Counted from the first letter of the stretch, positions 7,972 through 16,506 are shown. The stretch: 64,000 nt of DNA from JANNBN01 sp031385545 (GCA_031385545.1 JANNBN010000149.1:7249-71248), one strand, 5' to 3'. Notes: a model not told the origin generated them from the letters alone. Made by a program: numbers and translations.

Positions 7972-9312
7972 GTGTCCAGCCTGTTGAATGTCTTCAAGGT
8001 TCCCGAGCTCCGCAAGAAGATCCTGTTCACGATCTTCATCCTTGCGCTGTACCGATTCGGCACCCACATCCCAACCCCTGGTATCTCGCTCGACCAGGTA
8101 CGTCGTCTCCGGGACGCGGGCTCCGGCGCTGGCGGCATTGTCGGCTTCCTTGACCTGTTCTCCGGTGGCGCACTGACGAACTTCTCCGTGTTTTCGCTCG
8201 GCATCATGCCGTACATCACCGCGTCGATCATCATGCAGTTGCTGACGGTGGTCATCCCGAAGCTGGAGAAGTGGTCGAAGGAAGGTGCCACCGGGCAGAA
8301 GAAGATCACCCAGTGGACGCGTTATCTGGCTATCGCCCTCGGCGTGATGCAGGCCGCCACGTACAGCTACATCTTCCACAACGGTGGCCGCGGCTTCTTC
8401 GGCGCTGCTGGCGAGAACATCGACCTGTTTCCCGCCGGCGCATACAACGTGCCTCGGGTGTTGCTGGTGGTGCTCACGCTGACAGCGGGCGTTGCCCTTG
8501 TGATGTGGCTCGGAGAGCTGGTCACCCAACGCGGCATCGGTAATGGCATGTCCATCCTGATCTTCGCCAACGTGGTGAGCCGTCTCCCGTTCCAGTTGGA
8601 GAACATCCGCCGGTCCCAGGGCTGGACAACGTTCGTCATCATCCTCTTTTTCATCCTTGCGATGATCGTGGCCATCGTCTTCGTCGACAACGGCCAGCGC
8701 AGAATCCCCGTCGAGTTCGCGAAACGAATGGTCGGACGGCGCATGATGGGCGGTCAGAACACCTACATTCCGCTGAAGGTGAACCAGGCCGGCATCGTTC
8801 CGCTGATCTTCGCCAGCTCGGTGCTGAACTTCCCTGTGCTGCTCGGCAACGTGCTTCCAGCCGGCGCTCGGCAGTGGATCAACGACAACCTGATCCAGTC
8901 CGACAACCTCTGGTACATCTCGTTCTACGGGTTGCTCATCGTGTTCTTCGCGTACTTCTACACGGCGATCTCGTTCGACCCGCACCAGCAGGCAGAAAGC
9001 CTCCAGAAGCAGGGCGGTTACATCCGGCCCATTCGTCCTGGCCGCGACACAGAGCGCTACCTGCAGCGGTTGCTGAACCGCATCACGTTGCCGGGCGCGT
9101 TGTTCATCACGATGATTGCATTGGTGCCGTCGTTCCTGTTGTACGTGTTCAACGTGTCCAACTTTGGGTTCGCCGGCACGTCGATCCTGATCGCCGTTGG
9201 CGTTGCACTCGAGACCGTCAAGCAGATCGACTCGCAGCTGATGCTGCGCAACTACGAGGGCTTCCTCGAAGGGTCTGCCACCCGTCGACGCCCTCAGCAG
9301 ATGGTTCGCTGA
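7972..9312 (+). CDS. secY: Preprotein translocase subunit SecY
   Basis: Channel subunit of the SecYEG translocon in the cytoplasmic membrane. It is 446 residues with ten hydrophobic segments. Family landmarks include FSLGIMPYITASIIMQLL in an early transmembrane region, the cytoplasmic NTYIPLKVNQAGIVPLIFA stretch and the C-terminal LMLRNYEGFL. The GTG start is chosen because GAAAGGA lies about 11 nt upstream; an ATG 7 nt earlier is out of frame. Usual place after rplO, followed by adk. Confidence 0.97.
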   Translation: MSSLLNVFKVPELRKKILFTIFILALYRFGTHIPTPGISLDQVRRLRDAGSGAGGIVGFLDLFSGGALTNFSVFSLGIMPYITASIIMQLLTVVIPKLEKWSKEGATGQKKITQWTRYLAIALGVMQAATYSYIFHNGGRGFFGAAGENIDLFPAGAYNVPRVLLVVLTLTAGVALVMWLGELVTQRGIGNGMSILIFANVVSRLPFQLENIRRSQGWTTFVIILFFILAMIVAIVFVDNGQRRIPVEFAKRMVGRRMMGGQNTYIPLKVNQAGIVPLIFASSVLNFPVLLGNVLPAGARQWINDNLIQSDNLWYISFYGLLIVFFAYFYTAISFDPHQQAESLQKQGGYIRPIRPGRDTERYLQRLLNRITLPGALFITMIALVPSFLLYVFNVSNFGFAGTSILIAVGVALETVKQIDSQLMLRNYEGFLEGSATRRRPQQMVR

Positions 9313-9331
9313 GTCGTCGAACCGACGACTC
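9311..9331 (+). terminator. Hairpin overlapping the secY stop
   Basis: A perfect 9-bp inverted repeat, GAGTCGTCG-AAC-CGACGACTC, starts in the secY stop codon and is followed by a pyrimidine-rich ACTCTTCT. This suggests a terminator or mRNA 3'-end stabiliser between secY and adk, which are separated by 168 nt. Confidence 0.5.
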
Positions 9332-9480
9332 ACTCTTCTGGAACGCTCTCGTCGGTTACCTCGTTCGGCCGTGCGGGCTGTGACAGCGATCCCCGCCTTC
9401 GCCCTTTCCGGTCGCCGGACACGGTTCACTGGCGCGTCTGACTTGTGCGGGCCGGCTCCCACGGGGCAGGCTGGTTCGTC

Positions 9481-10149
9481 ATGAGTGTCGGCGTTCGGAT
9501 GTTGATTCTGGGGAAGCAGGGTGCTGGTAAAGGAACCCAGTGTGTCCAGTTGTCCCGCCATTACGTGGTGCCCCACATTTCCACCGGCGACATCTTCCGC
9601 GCCGCGATGAAACAGGGCACTGCGATGGGACAACTCGCACGTATTTATGTCGACGACGGCAAGCTGGTCCCAGACGAAGTCGTCATCGGCATCGTGGCTG
9701 AGCGTCTGTCCGAGAAGGACGCGCGTGGCCGTGGGTTCATCCTCGACGGGTTCCCGCGGACCGTGCATCAGGCCAAGGCGCTCACCAAACTGCTGAAGCC
9801 GCAGGCACTCGATGTGGTGATCGACCTTGCGGTCGATACCACGCTGGTGCTCGGCCGCCTGGCGTCTCGGCGTGTGTGTTCGTCGTGCGGCCAGAATTAC
9901 TCGGTCCAGAAGCCACCAAAGATGGGTTGGATCTGCGAGCACTGCGGCGGCGACGTTGTGCAGCGCGACGATGACAAACCCGAGGCAATCCGCACCCGCC
10001 TTGACCTCTACGAATCGCAGACGGCACCGTTGATCAACCACTACAGCGAAGAAGGACTGCTCTTCCAGGTCGACGGGTCCGAGCCTATGGACGACGTGTT
10101 CAACCGCATCGTTGACGTGATCGACGATCGGGTTGCCCGTCGTCCGTAA
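9481..10149 (+). CDS. adk: Adenylate kinase, zinc-LID type
   Basis: Converts ATP + AMP to 2 ADP in the cytoplasm. The P-loop GKQGAGKGT is at residues 11-19, the AMP-binding segment STGDIFR follows, and FILDGFPRT is present. The LID carries four cysteines (CSSCG ... CEHCGG), the zinc-binding form. Length from the chosen ATG is 222 aa. An in-frame GTG 36 nt upstream and an ATG 18 nt downstream are alternatives, and no clear ribosome-binding site decides. It is the last gene of the first ribosomal block; map, which often follows adk, is absent. Confidence 0.95.
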   Translation: MSVGVRMLILGKQGAGKGTQCVQLSRHYVVPHISTGDIFRAAMKQGTAMGQLARIYVDDGKLVPDEVVIGIVAERLSEKDARGRGFILDGFPRTVHQAKALTKLLKPQALDVVIDLAVDTTLVLGRLASRRVCSSCGQNYSVQKPPKMGWICEHCGGDVVQRDDDKPEAIRTRLDLYESQTAPLINHYSEEGLLFQVDGSEPMDDVFNRIVDVIDDRVARRP

Positions 10150-10236
10150 CCGCTCGGAAGGAAACCTTTCGACGACACCCAGACCATCAGCCCGTCCTGA
10201 AAGTCAGCGTATTTGATGCGAATTAGCTGATTCGAA
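10150..10236. other. Convergent adk/thiolase gap
   Basis: Eighty-seven bases between two converging genes. Only weak inverted repeats are visible (for example CGAAT...ATTCG near its end). No gene is seen. Confidence 0.4.
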
Positions 10237-11385
10237 CTAGAGGCGTTCGATGATGGTGACGTTGGCCTGGCCGCCGCCTTCACACATTGTCTGCAGGCCG
10301 AACCGGCCGCCGGTGCGTTCAAGCTCGCACAGCAGCGTGGTCATCAGCCGCACCCCTGTGGCACCGAGCGGGTGACCGAGAGCGATGGCACCGCCATTCA
10401 CGTTCACCTTGGCGTGGTCGGCACCGGTCTCCTTCATCCATGCCATCACAACAGGAGCGAACGCTTCGTTGATCTCGACGAGGTCGATGTCGTCGATGGT
10501 CATCTTTGCCTTTTCCAGCGCCTTCAGTGTGGCTGGGATGGGTGCGCTCAGCATCATGATGGGGTCTGCCCCGCGGACGCTGATGTGGTGGATACGCGCC
10601 CGAGGAGTGAGGCCATGGTCCTTCAGACCCTGCTCGCTGACCACCAGCACCGCCGCGCTGGCGTCGGAGATCTGGCTGGCGACAGCAGCGGTGATCCGGC
10701 CGCCAGGCGTCAGCGTGGACAGGCTGCGGATCTTGTCGAGGTTCGGTTCACGGACGCCCTCGTCGAAGGTCAATCCGTTCAGGGGGACGATCTGTCCGTC
10801 GAAGCGACCCTCGGCTCGGGCGCGCATCGCCCGGAGATGCGACTCGACGGCGAAACCTTCCATGTCCTCGCGCGACAGGTTCCATTTCTCAGCCATCATC
10901 TCGGCGCCGCGGAACTGTGACACCTCTTGGTCGCCGTAACGGGCCAGCCACCCCTGCGACCCATGGAAGGGGTGCGGCGTGCCGAGGCTGTCGCCGACCA
11001 ACGCCGAGGTACTGATCGGGATCATGCTCATGTTCTGCACGCCGGCTGCAACGACGATGTCGGACGTGCCGCTCATCACCGCCTGGGCTGCGAAGTGAAC
11101 CGACTGCTGCGAACTGCCGCATTGACGGTCGATGGTGACGCCGGGTACGTGTTCGGGCAAGCCGGCCGCGAGCCACGCGGTGCGACCGATGTCGCCCGAC
11201 TGCGGGCCGACCTGATCCAGGCACCCCATCACGACGTCCTCGACTGCGCCCGGGTCGATACCTGTGCGCTCCATCAGGACCTTGAGCGTGTGGGCGCCAA
11301 GATCAGCCGGGTGGATCTGGGACAGCGAGCCGCCGCGCTTACCGACCGGGGTGCGGACGGCATCGACGATGTAGGCCTCGGGCAT
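10237..11385 (-). CDS. Thiolase family protein (acetyl-CoA C-acyltransferase)
   Basis: Thiolases cleave 3-ketoacyl-CoA with CoA or condense two acyl-CoAs. The protein is 382 residues and starts MPEAYIVDAVRTPVGKRGG. The nucleophilic cysteine lies in IDRQCGSSQQSVHFAA near residue 90. The C-terminal catalytic motifs NGGAIALGHPLGATG (His) and CEGGGQAN (Cys) are intact. The ATG is preceded by CAGGAG 6 nt away, excluding longer starts. It stands alone on the minus strand inside a gap in the ribosomal-protein cluster. Degradative versus biosynthetic role cannot be settled; the many acyl-CoA genes in the window favour beta-oxidation. Confidence 0.92.
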   Translation of the reverse strand: MPEAYIVDAVRTPVGKRGGSLSQIHPADLGAHTLKVLMERTGIDPGAVEDVVMGCLDQVGPQSGDIGRTAWLAAGLPEHVPGVTIDRQCGSSQQSVHFAAQAVMSGTSDIVVAAGVQNMSMIPISTSALVGDSLGTPHPFHGSQGWLARYGDQEVSQFRGAEMMAEKWNLSREDMEGFAVESHLRAMRARAEGRFDGQIVPLNGLTFDEGVREPNLDKIRSLSTLTPGGRITAAVASQISDASAAVLVVSEQGLKDHGLTPRARIHHISVRGADPIMMLSAPIPATLKALEKAKMTIDDIDLVEINEAFAPVVMAWMKETGADHAKVNVNGGAIALGHPLGATGVRLMTTLLCELERTGGRFGLQTMCEGGGQANVTIIERL

Positions 11386-11483
11386 GGGTGCTCCTGTGCG
11401 AAAACTGGGTCGTGAAACCTGGGGCCAGTACCTTTCCAAACTTTGACCGGTTCGCCCCAATTGAGGTGCAAGCTGCGCAGCCG

Positions 11484-12461
11484 TCAGCTGACGGTTTCTT
11501 CGCTTTCGTCGAGAATGCTCGGTTCTTCGACCGGTGCAGGTGCCGCCGGCGCCGCGGTTGTGGCGGCCGCGGCGAGCGTCGTCTCGGTGCGTGGCGTGGT
11601 GGTGGTTGCTTGACCCGGGACCGTGTTCAGCACGCTGTCCAGTTGCTGGTCGGCGGCGCTATAGGCGTGCGTGGACACCACGGTGACCCGGCACGACGGT
11701 GCGGTGTTGCGCAGGTCCCAGCAGGGTGCGGCGGTGCTGACGATCGTGACGATGCCGTCGAGCGGGTCGCCGCTGTTGTCCTCGAAGCGCGATGCTGGTG
11801 TCGACGGTTCGGTGACACGGCAGGTGCTGCCAACCGGGATTCCCGTGATGAGACGCGTCTGCCCGTTGGACAACAAGAGGGTCTGCAGAAACCCGACCTC
11901 GCCACAGGTGACCTGCAATTGATACGTGCCGATACTTGTTTCTGGTGCGCCAGAGACGACCTTGCTGATGATGAGGTCGCCGGTGTAGCGGTGTGCGACG
12001 GTCACAGACTGCCCGTTCGCCAGGGCTGGAGCCGATCGGAATACGCCAGCGTCGATGATTCCACCGAGCGGTTCCGGAGTGGACCCGTCGCTACGATCGG
12101 TCTGGGTGGTTGTGTACTGGGTCTGCGCGCCCTCAGCTGCCGCTGTGACGGTGCAAAGGTCACCGGTCGCCAGGCCTGGGATGTCACCTGCGCCAATCGT
12201 TCTTGATGCGCCGGGAGCCAGCGAGGCAACTCGTTGTCCGACGGCAGCGCCGGAAGCCGTCCGACAGACCACGGTGGCTTCATAGGTCCGCGCAACGACA
12301 CCGGCCGGCGGTGTGCCGAGGACTGACATCACCACGGTGACAGCAGGAATTCCCTGGGCGCCGGCACCGCCGGCAGATTCCATCGTCAACGAGCGCAGGA
12401 GGATGAACAAACAGCCGACCACCACGATTCCGAATCGAGCGAATCGCCTTCCGGTGCGCAT
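11484..12461 (-). CDS. Secreted surface protein with DUF5979-like repeats
   Basis: A 325-residue protein with a basic N terminus and one hydrophobic segment (GIVVVGCLFILL), a signal peptide or anchor. Two Ig/prealbumin-like units follow: VTVVMSVLG...CTVTAAAEG and LIISKVVSG...STCRVTEPST. Each has the DUF5979 pattern of a K/V-rich strand, a central cysteine, an L-x-N/D-G-x-(S/T)R-like turn and a final T/S-C-x-V-T(E). A Thr/Ala/Pro-rich tail suggests a wall-spanning stalk, but no LPXTG is present. The start follows from the N-terminal signal and a TATGGT box 6 nt upstream. An adhesin-like role is inferred. It is divergent from the next gene. Confidence 0.7.
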   Translation of the reverse strand: MRTGRRFARFGIVVVGCLFILLRSLTMESAGGAGAQGIPAVTVVMSVLGTPPAGVVARTYEATVVCRTASGAAVGQRVASLAPGASRTIGAGDIPGLATGDLCTVTAAAEGAQTQYTTTQTDRSDGSTPEPLGGIIDAGVFRSAPALANGQSVTVAHRYTGDLIISKVVSGAPETSIGTYQLQVTCGEVGFLQTLLLSNGQTRLITGIPVGSTCRVTEPSTPASRFEDNSGDPLDGIVTIVSTAAPCWDLRNTAPSCRVTVVSTHAYSAADQQLDSVLNTVPGQATTTTPRTETTLAAAATTAAPAAPAPVEEPSILDESEETVS

Positions 12462-12467
12462 GGCACG

Positions 12468-12473
12468 ACCATA
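12468..12473 (-). promoter_or_regulatory. TATGGT -10 element, leaderless start of the DUF5979 gene
   Basis: On the minus strand TATGGT ends 6 nt before the ATG at 12461, and no Shine-Dalgarno is visible. This matches the TANNNT-N6-start pattern of leaderless actinobacterial transcripts. No convincing -35 box is seen. Confidence 0.5.
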
Positions 12474-12568
12474 GACCGGGCGAAGTGGCAGCGAGCGGTG
12501 GCCGAAGGGTGAGCACGGTTCACCATTCAGTATTCGCATCGGTCCTGGCGTTCGGCTCCCCGCCGTTC

Positions 12569-12574
12569 TAGGGT
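12569..12574 (+). promoter_or_regulatory. TAGGGT -10 element, leaderless start of the 889-aa gene
   Basis: TAGGGT lies 6 nt before the ATG at 12581 with no ribosome-binding site between. The divergent gene has its own box about 100 bp away, and an imperfect GGTGA...TCACC repeat lies between the two boxes. Confidence 0.5.
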
Positions 12575-12580
12575 GCCCCC

Positions 12581-15250
12581 ATGGCGAGGAACTGGCAGGC
12601 AGGAAGCGCAGTTCTCGGAGTCGTGATAGCGGCGACGTTGATCGCGTCCGCCCCCACGGGCGTGGCCCAACCAGCAACCACCACAACGGTGCCACCGACT
12701 TCGTCGGGCAGTGCGCCGCCGGTGGATGCCACCAGCGCCCCGTCGGTTGCACCGTCGGGAGCGGCCTTCGACACCACAATTCCGGCCAACCCGATCGTTA
12801 TCGGCGGGCCAGGGGTGAGTGTTCCGACCGACGGAACCGTCAACTTCGTGTTTTTGGGGACAGCTGGGCAAACGGTGTTCGTCCGCGCCAACCGACCCTG
12901 GTCGATGCAGGACCCGTACGGTGCGCGTCCGCCGCTCAGTGGCTCCACGGTCCGGCTGGTGCATTCGGGTCGCTATCTCCTGAATCTTGAGAAGGGGCTG
13001 CTGGCGCCAGCCACGGTTGCGGTGACTGCCGTCAGCCCCACTCCGGTCGTGCTCCGGGCAGGCGTCGGTCAACTCATCGTGTTCGACTCCGCACAAACAC
13101 GCGAACAGTATGCGCGCGTGCCAGTTCGCGGGGGCATTCGTTACATGATTGCCACTCGGCCCGGGCAGTCCGCCTCGTTCTGCGCCGCCGATTGGACCAA
13201 GTTCATCGAGGCATTGGGCTGTGTCTCCTCTCCTTCGGTCGGTGACGCTGATTCTGCAGCGACGTTCATTCCGACCGTGGATCAGGAAGTCGTCGTCTCC
13301 GCTTCGTATGTCCCGGGCGAAACAGTTCCCAACCCGACCGTCCGCATCGAGGAACTGCCGAGCGACATCCTCGTCGACCCGACGGTCACGCCCATCACGG
13401 AACTCAACCCAGCACCCAATCAGCGTGTGGTCATTCCGTTCTGGGGCACTCCGGCACAGCGTGCTGTCCTCAGTTCACCGGTTGCGGGCAACGTCGTACC
13501 GTGGGGCCAACCCTGGATCGACAAGGAAGCGGGTTCGGCGGGCTCCGTCAAGGTGTACGCAACCCCGGTGTCGTTCAGCCCGAAGCAGCCTCCGTTTGTT
13601 GCATGGTCCAATGGGCTCAGCGCCCAGCGGTTCGGTGTGTACCGAGGCGAGGATACGGCTGTTGTCGTCCCGGCCACCGGGCAACCGGTTGCGGTTCGCA
13701 ACAGCGCCTGGTTCGCTGCCGTTGGTTCGCTTCCGGTGGAGCCGGGTGGTCGGTACGTGCTGCAGATCACCGGTTCGGCCGTCCGTCCGGTTTCGTTGGG
13801 TCTGCGAGACCCCGCCGGAAAATTGACCTCCAACTTCGCACCGTGGCAGTGGACCGAAGACGGTGCACAGCAGCGCGCCGTCACCTCGTTCACCGCCGAT
13901 CGAGGCGGCAATTGGGCGATCGAGATCCGCCCGTCGGGCAACGCGGTGAAAGACGTGGCGGTGTCGTTGCTCAAAGTCGGTGGCGGGGGGTCCTTCGAAG
14001 GAGCGGTCGTCGTCGATGACGTCCTGACGGTGGGCGACGAGACCGATGTGCAGCTGAGCCCGAACGAGTTCGCCCGGTTCACTTTGAAGCTGGACGACGC
14101 GACACCGCAGATCATCCAGCCCGAGGTACTGAAGTTCCGCAACAAGACTTTCCAGCCGTCTGCCGTCGACATGAGCCTGTGGGACTCGCGTGGCAGGCTC
14201 GTGTGGAGCAACAACCGGACGGTCGACGAGGAAGTGCTGTCCGGGCGGCTCGGCACCGAGAAGGACCTCACGGAACGGTTTGCCACGGTGGCCGCAGCCG
14301 ACGCCTACACCCTGATCATCGATCCGCTGGTCAACGTGTCCGGACGGTTCCGGGTCTCGGTGAAGTCGTCGCCTGTGATCAGCGACGTCCCACTTGGCGG
14401 AGGAGCTATTCCGGTGCTTCCCGGCGGCACACAGACCGGTGTCGTCGAGGTCCGCACGCCGACTCGGTATCGGGTGCAGGGCACAACCGCATGCATGGAG
14501 GCGAGCTCCACGGTCGAGATGGGTGGCCAGAGGCGATGTCTTCAGAGCGGGGAGTCGATCACACTCCCTGTGGGAGTGCACCGCTTCAGCTTCAGTCCGA
14601 AGGTCGTCGTCTCCGCCACCTTCGGCGCTGTTGCTGCCGATTCGCCGGACCTCCGGCCGACGGTGAACGCCACCCTGGGAGGCCGCATCAGCATTCCTTT
14701 GGGTGGGTCGGTCGGTGTCGTCCGTTTCGCGCTCTCAGCGGGAAATCGGGTGCAGTTGGACGAACTCAACGGTGTCGTCGTCGAGCCAGACGGCACGGTC
14801 CGAGACGTCGGTCCTGTGTACGTGGCCACGGCCCCGGGGACTTACGAACTGCGAGTGGCGCAGACGCTTGGCACGATCGCTCGGTCGGGTGTGATCAGGC
14901 GTGCACCGGCCGAGGTTTCGACGACTGCGTTGAAGGTCGGTGCGGCCAAGTCTTCGGTCTTTGCGCTGGTCAATGGGACCAGGCTCGAAGCGCGAGTAGT
15001 CGTTGCGAATCCAGGCAAGGGAAAAGTGTCGGGAGTTGCGCTGGACCTGTTCGCCGCCGAAGGCGGTTCCGTGCGGTTCCTGTATGCCGCCGACGAGCGT
15101 GAACGGCGCTATGGTGGGCCGGGCGGCTCGGATGGGTCGGACGGCTCGGATGGGTCGGACGGATTCGTCGAAATGCCGCCAGGAACGTACCGATTTGTCT
15201 TCGTTGGTGACGGTGCGGTGCGTCTCCGCCTCGCCCGTCTCGTCGGCTGA
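12581..15250 (+). CDS. Large secreted protein of unknown function with beta-sandwich repeats
   Basis: An 889-residue protein with an N-terminal signal peptide (hydrophobic SAVLGVVIAATLIASAPTGVAQ), then a Thr/Ser/Pro-rich spacer. The body is Val/Gly/Thr-rich with repeated patterns such as SGRYLLNLEKG, GGRYVLQITGSA, GGNWAIEIRPSG and ADAYTLIIDPLV, which resemble strands of bacterial pre-peptidase C-terminal (PPC) domains, so several tandem beta-sandwiches are likely. Near the C terminus is a GSDGSDGSDGSDG run encoded by an 18-bp tandem duplication. No catalytic motif or anchor is recognised. It lies between adk and infA, where map often lies. Confidence 0.75.
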   Translation: MARNWQAGSAVLGVVIAATLIASAPTGVAQPATTTTVPPTSSGSAPPVDATSAPSVAPSGAAFDTTIPANPIVIGGPGVSVPTDGTVNFVFLGTAGQTVFVRANRPWSMQDPYGARPPLSGSTVRLVHSGRYLLNLEKGLLAPATVAVTAVSPTPVVLRAGVGQLIVFDSAQTREQYARVPVRGGIRYMIATRPGQSASFCAADWTKFIEALGCVSSPSVGDADSAATFIPTVDQEVVVSASYVPGETVPNPTVRIEELPSDILVDPTVTPITELNPAPNQRVVIPFWGTPAQRAVLSSPVAGNVVPWGQPWIDKEAGSAGSVKVYATPVSFSPKQPPFVAWSNGLSAQRFGVYRGEDTAVVVPATGQPVAVRNSAWFAAVGSLPVEPGGRYVLQITGSAVRPVSLGLRDPAGKLTSNFAPWQWTEDGAQQRAVTSFTADRGGNWAIEIRPSGNAVKDVAVSLLKVGGGGSFEGAVVVDDVLTVGDETDVQLSPNEFARFTLKLDDATPQIIQPEVLKFRNKTFQPSAVDMSLWDSRGRLVWSNNRTVDEEVLSGRLGTEKDLTERFATVAAADAYTLIIDPLVNVSGRFRVSVKSSPVISDVPLGGGAIPVLPGGTQTGVVEVRTPTRYRVQGTTACMEASSTVEMGGQRRCLQSGESITLPVGVHRFSFSPKVVVSATFGAVAADSPDLRPTVNATLGGRISIPLGGSVGVVRFALSAGNRVQLDELNGVVVEPDGTVRDVGPVYVATAPGTYELRVAQTLGTIARSGVIRRAPAEVSTTALKVGAAKSSVFALVNGTRLEARVVVANPGKGKVSGVALDLFAAEGGSVRFLYAADERERRYGGPGGSDGSDGSDGSDGFVEMPPGTYRFVFVGDGAVRLRLARLVG
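15125..15160 (+). repeat. 18-bp tandem duplication encoding the (GSD)n run
   Basis: Two perfect copies of GGCTCGGATGGGTCGGAC inside the 889-aa gene encode the Gly-Ser-Asp repeat. The length could vary by replication slippage. Confidence 0.85.
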
Positions 15251-15282
15251 TCAGACCGGTCAGCGGGCCGAACAGGCGCTGC

Positions 15283-15288
15283 TACACT
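15283..15288 (+). promoter_or_regulatory. Candidate -10 element upstream of infA
   Basis: TACACT lies about 50 nt before the infA start, in the 90-nt gap after the secreted-protein gene. It fits the TANNNT consensus and would give the infA-rpmJ-rpsM-rpsK-rpsD operon its own promoter now that it is detached from secY-adk. No -35 element is obvious. Confidence 0.35.
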
Positions 15289-15340
15289 CTCCTCTCGGCC
15301 TATTTGGCCAACCCTGTACCACCGCGTCTAGGAGGACGTT

Positions 15341-15565
15341 CTGCCAAAGCCCAAGGACGATGCGATTGTGTTTGAAGGCACAATCACCGAGCCACTCCCG
15401 AACGCCATGTTCCGGGTCGAGCTCGAAAATGGCCACAAGGTTCTGGCCCACATCTCCGGCAAGATGCGGATGCATTACATCCGTATCCTCCCCGGCGACA
15501 AGGTTCAGGTTGAACTCACCCCGTACGACCTCACCCGAGGTCGGATCACCTATCGATACAAATAG
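15341..15565 (+). CDS. infA: Translation initiation factor IF-1 (apparent CTG start)
   Basis: IF-1 occupies the 30S A site during initiation. The OB-fold core FEGTITEPLPNAMFRVEL ... HISGKMRMHYIRILPGDKV ... YDLTRGRITYRYK is intact. The usual N terminus (Met-Ala/Pro-Lys-x-Asp-Ala-Ile) corresponds here to CTG CCA AAG CCC AAG GAC GAT GCG ATT. A CTG thus stands where the start should be, preceded by GGAGG with 5-nt spacing, giving 74 residues. An internal GTG at 15368 would give 65 residues and cut the first strand; no in-frame ATG, GTG or TTG lies at the expected place. A sequencing error at the start codon is the main alternative. Confidence 0.88.
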   Translation: MPKPKDDAIVFEGTITEPLPNAMFRVELENGHKVLAHISGKMRMHYIRILPGDKVQVELTPYDLTRGRITYRYK

Positions 15566-15604
15566 CGAGCTCAGTGTGAAGCATGCATGCAAAGAGGTTC
15601 GGGC

Positions 15605-15718
15605 ATGAAGGTCCGTCCCTCGGTCAAAGCGATCTGCGAGAAGTGCAAGGTCATCCGTCGGCACAACCGCGTGATGGTCATCTGCACCAACCCGCGGCAC
15701 AAGCAGAGGCAGGGCTGA
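15605..15718 (+). CDS. rpmJ: 50S ribosomal protein L36, zinc type (bL36)
   Basis: Thirty-seven residues starting MKVRPSVKAICEKCKVIRRH and ending NPRHKQRQG. The Cys-X2-Cys ... Cys-X4-His set (C11, C14, C27, H32) is the zinc-binding form. A purine-rich AGAGGTTCGGGC precedes the ATG. Canonical place between infA and rpsM. Confidence 0.96.
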   Translation: MKVRPSVKAICEKCKVIRRHNRVMVICTNPRHKQRQG

Positions 15719-15721
15719 TTC

Positions 15722-16102
15722 ATGGCTCGTCTTTCTGGCGTCGATATTCCGCGTGACAAGCGCGTCGAGATTTCGCTCACGTACATCTTCGGGATCGGTC
15801 GCCCAACGGCGAATTCGATGCTCGAATCGTGCGCGATCGACAAGAACACCCGGGTCAAGGATCTGACCGACGACGAGGTCAACCGCCTCCGTGCCTGGAT
15901 CGACCAAAACGTGAAGGTCGAAGGCGATCTGCGCCGCGACATCTCGCAAGACATCAAGCGCAAGATGGAAATCGGCTGCTACCAGGGCATTCGTCACCGT
16001 CGTGGCCTGCCTGTCCGTGGTCAGCGCACGCACACCAATGCTCGTACTCGGAAGGGTCCTAAGAAGACCGTTGCCGGCAAGAAGAAGGCTCCGAGGAAGT
16101 AA
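15722..16102 (+). CDS. rpsM: 30S ribosomal protein S13 (uS13)
   Basis: S13 forms intersubunit bridges in the 30S head. It is 126 residues, starts MARLSGVDIPRDKRVEISL, has the helix-two-turn-helix region and ends with GLPVRGQRTHTNARTRKGP plus a basic Lys-rich tail. It starts 3 nt after rpmJ. Confidence 0.98.
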   Translation: MARLSGVDIPRDKRVEISLTYIFGIGRPTANSMLESCAIDKNTRVKDLTDDEVNRLRAWIDQNVKVEGDLRRDISQDIKRKMEIGCYQGIRHRRGLPVRGQRTHTNARTRKGPKKTVAGKKKAPRK

Positions 16103-16105
16103 GCC

Positions 16106-16504
16106 ATGGCAAAGCCAAAGCCGGGCGGTCGTCGCCCACGCAAAAAGGAACGCAAGAACATCTCGTTCGGCGTTGCCCACATCAAGAGCGCGTTCAACAA
16201 CACCATCGTGTCCATCACCGATCCGTCGGGCAACGTCCTGGCGTGGTCGTCGTCCGGCAACGTGGGTTTCAAGGGCAGCCGCAAGTCCACGCCGTTCGCG
16301 GCGCAGCTTGCCGCCGAGGCAGCCGCCCGTCGGGCCATGGAGCACGGTGTGCGCCGGGTCGACGTGATGGTGAAGGGTCCTGGCTCCGGCCGGGAATTGG
16401 CGATTCGTTCGCTGCAGAGCGCAGGCATCGAGGTCGGCGTCATCCGTGACGTCACCCCTATGCCCCACAACGGGTGCCGCCCCTCGAAACGGCGGAGGGT
16501 CTAG
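16106..16504 (+). CDS. rpsK: 30S ribosomal protein S11 (uS11)
   Basis: S11 lines the platform near the mRNA exit. It is 132 residues with HIKSAFNNTIVSITDPSGN, SSGNVGFKGSRKSTPFAAQ and the end DVTPMPHNGCRPSKRRRV, all family hallmarks. It starts 3 nt after rpsM. Confidence 0.98.
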   Translation: MAKPKPGGRRPRKKERKNISFGVAHIKSAFNNTIVSITDPSGNVLAWSSSGNVGFKGSRKSTPFAAQLAAEAAARRAMEHGVRRVDVMVKGPGSGRELAIRSLQSAGIEVGVIRDVTPMPHNGCRPSKRRRV

Positions 16505-16506
16505 TC

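Noticed and set aside
7828..10041. A 737-residue minus-strand frame opposite secY and adk.
   Set aside because: Charged, His/Arg/Asp-rich composition typical of a reversed high-GC reading frame; both sense genes are secure.
15368..15565. GTG at 15368 as the infA start.
   Set aside because: It would remove the first conserved residues of the OB fold, and its only upstream purine stretch is 10 nt away and weak, whereas GGAGG lies at ideal spacing before the upstream CTG.
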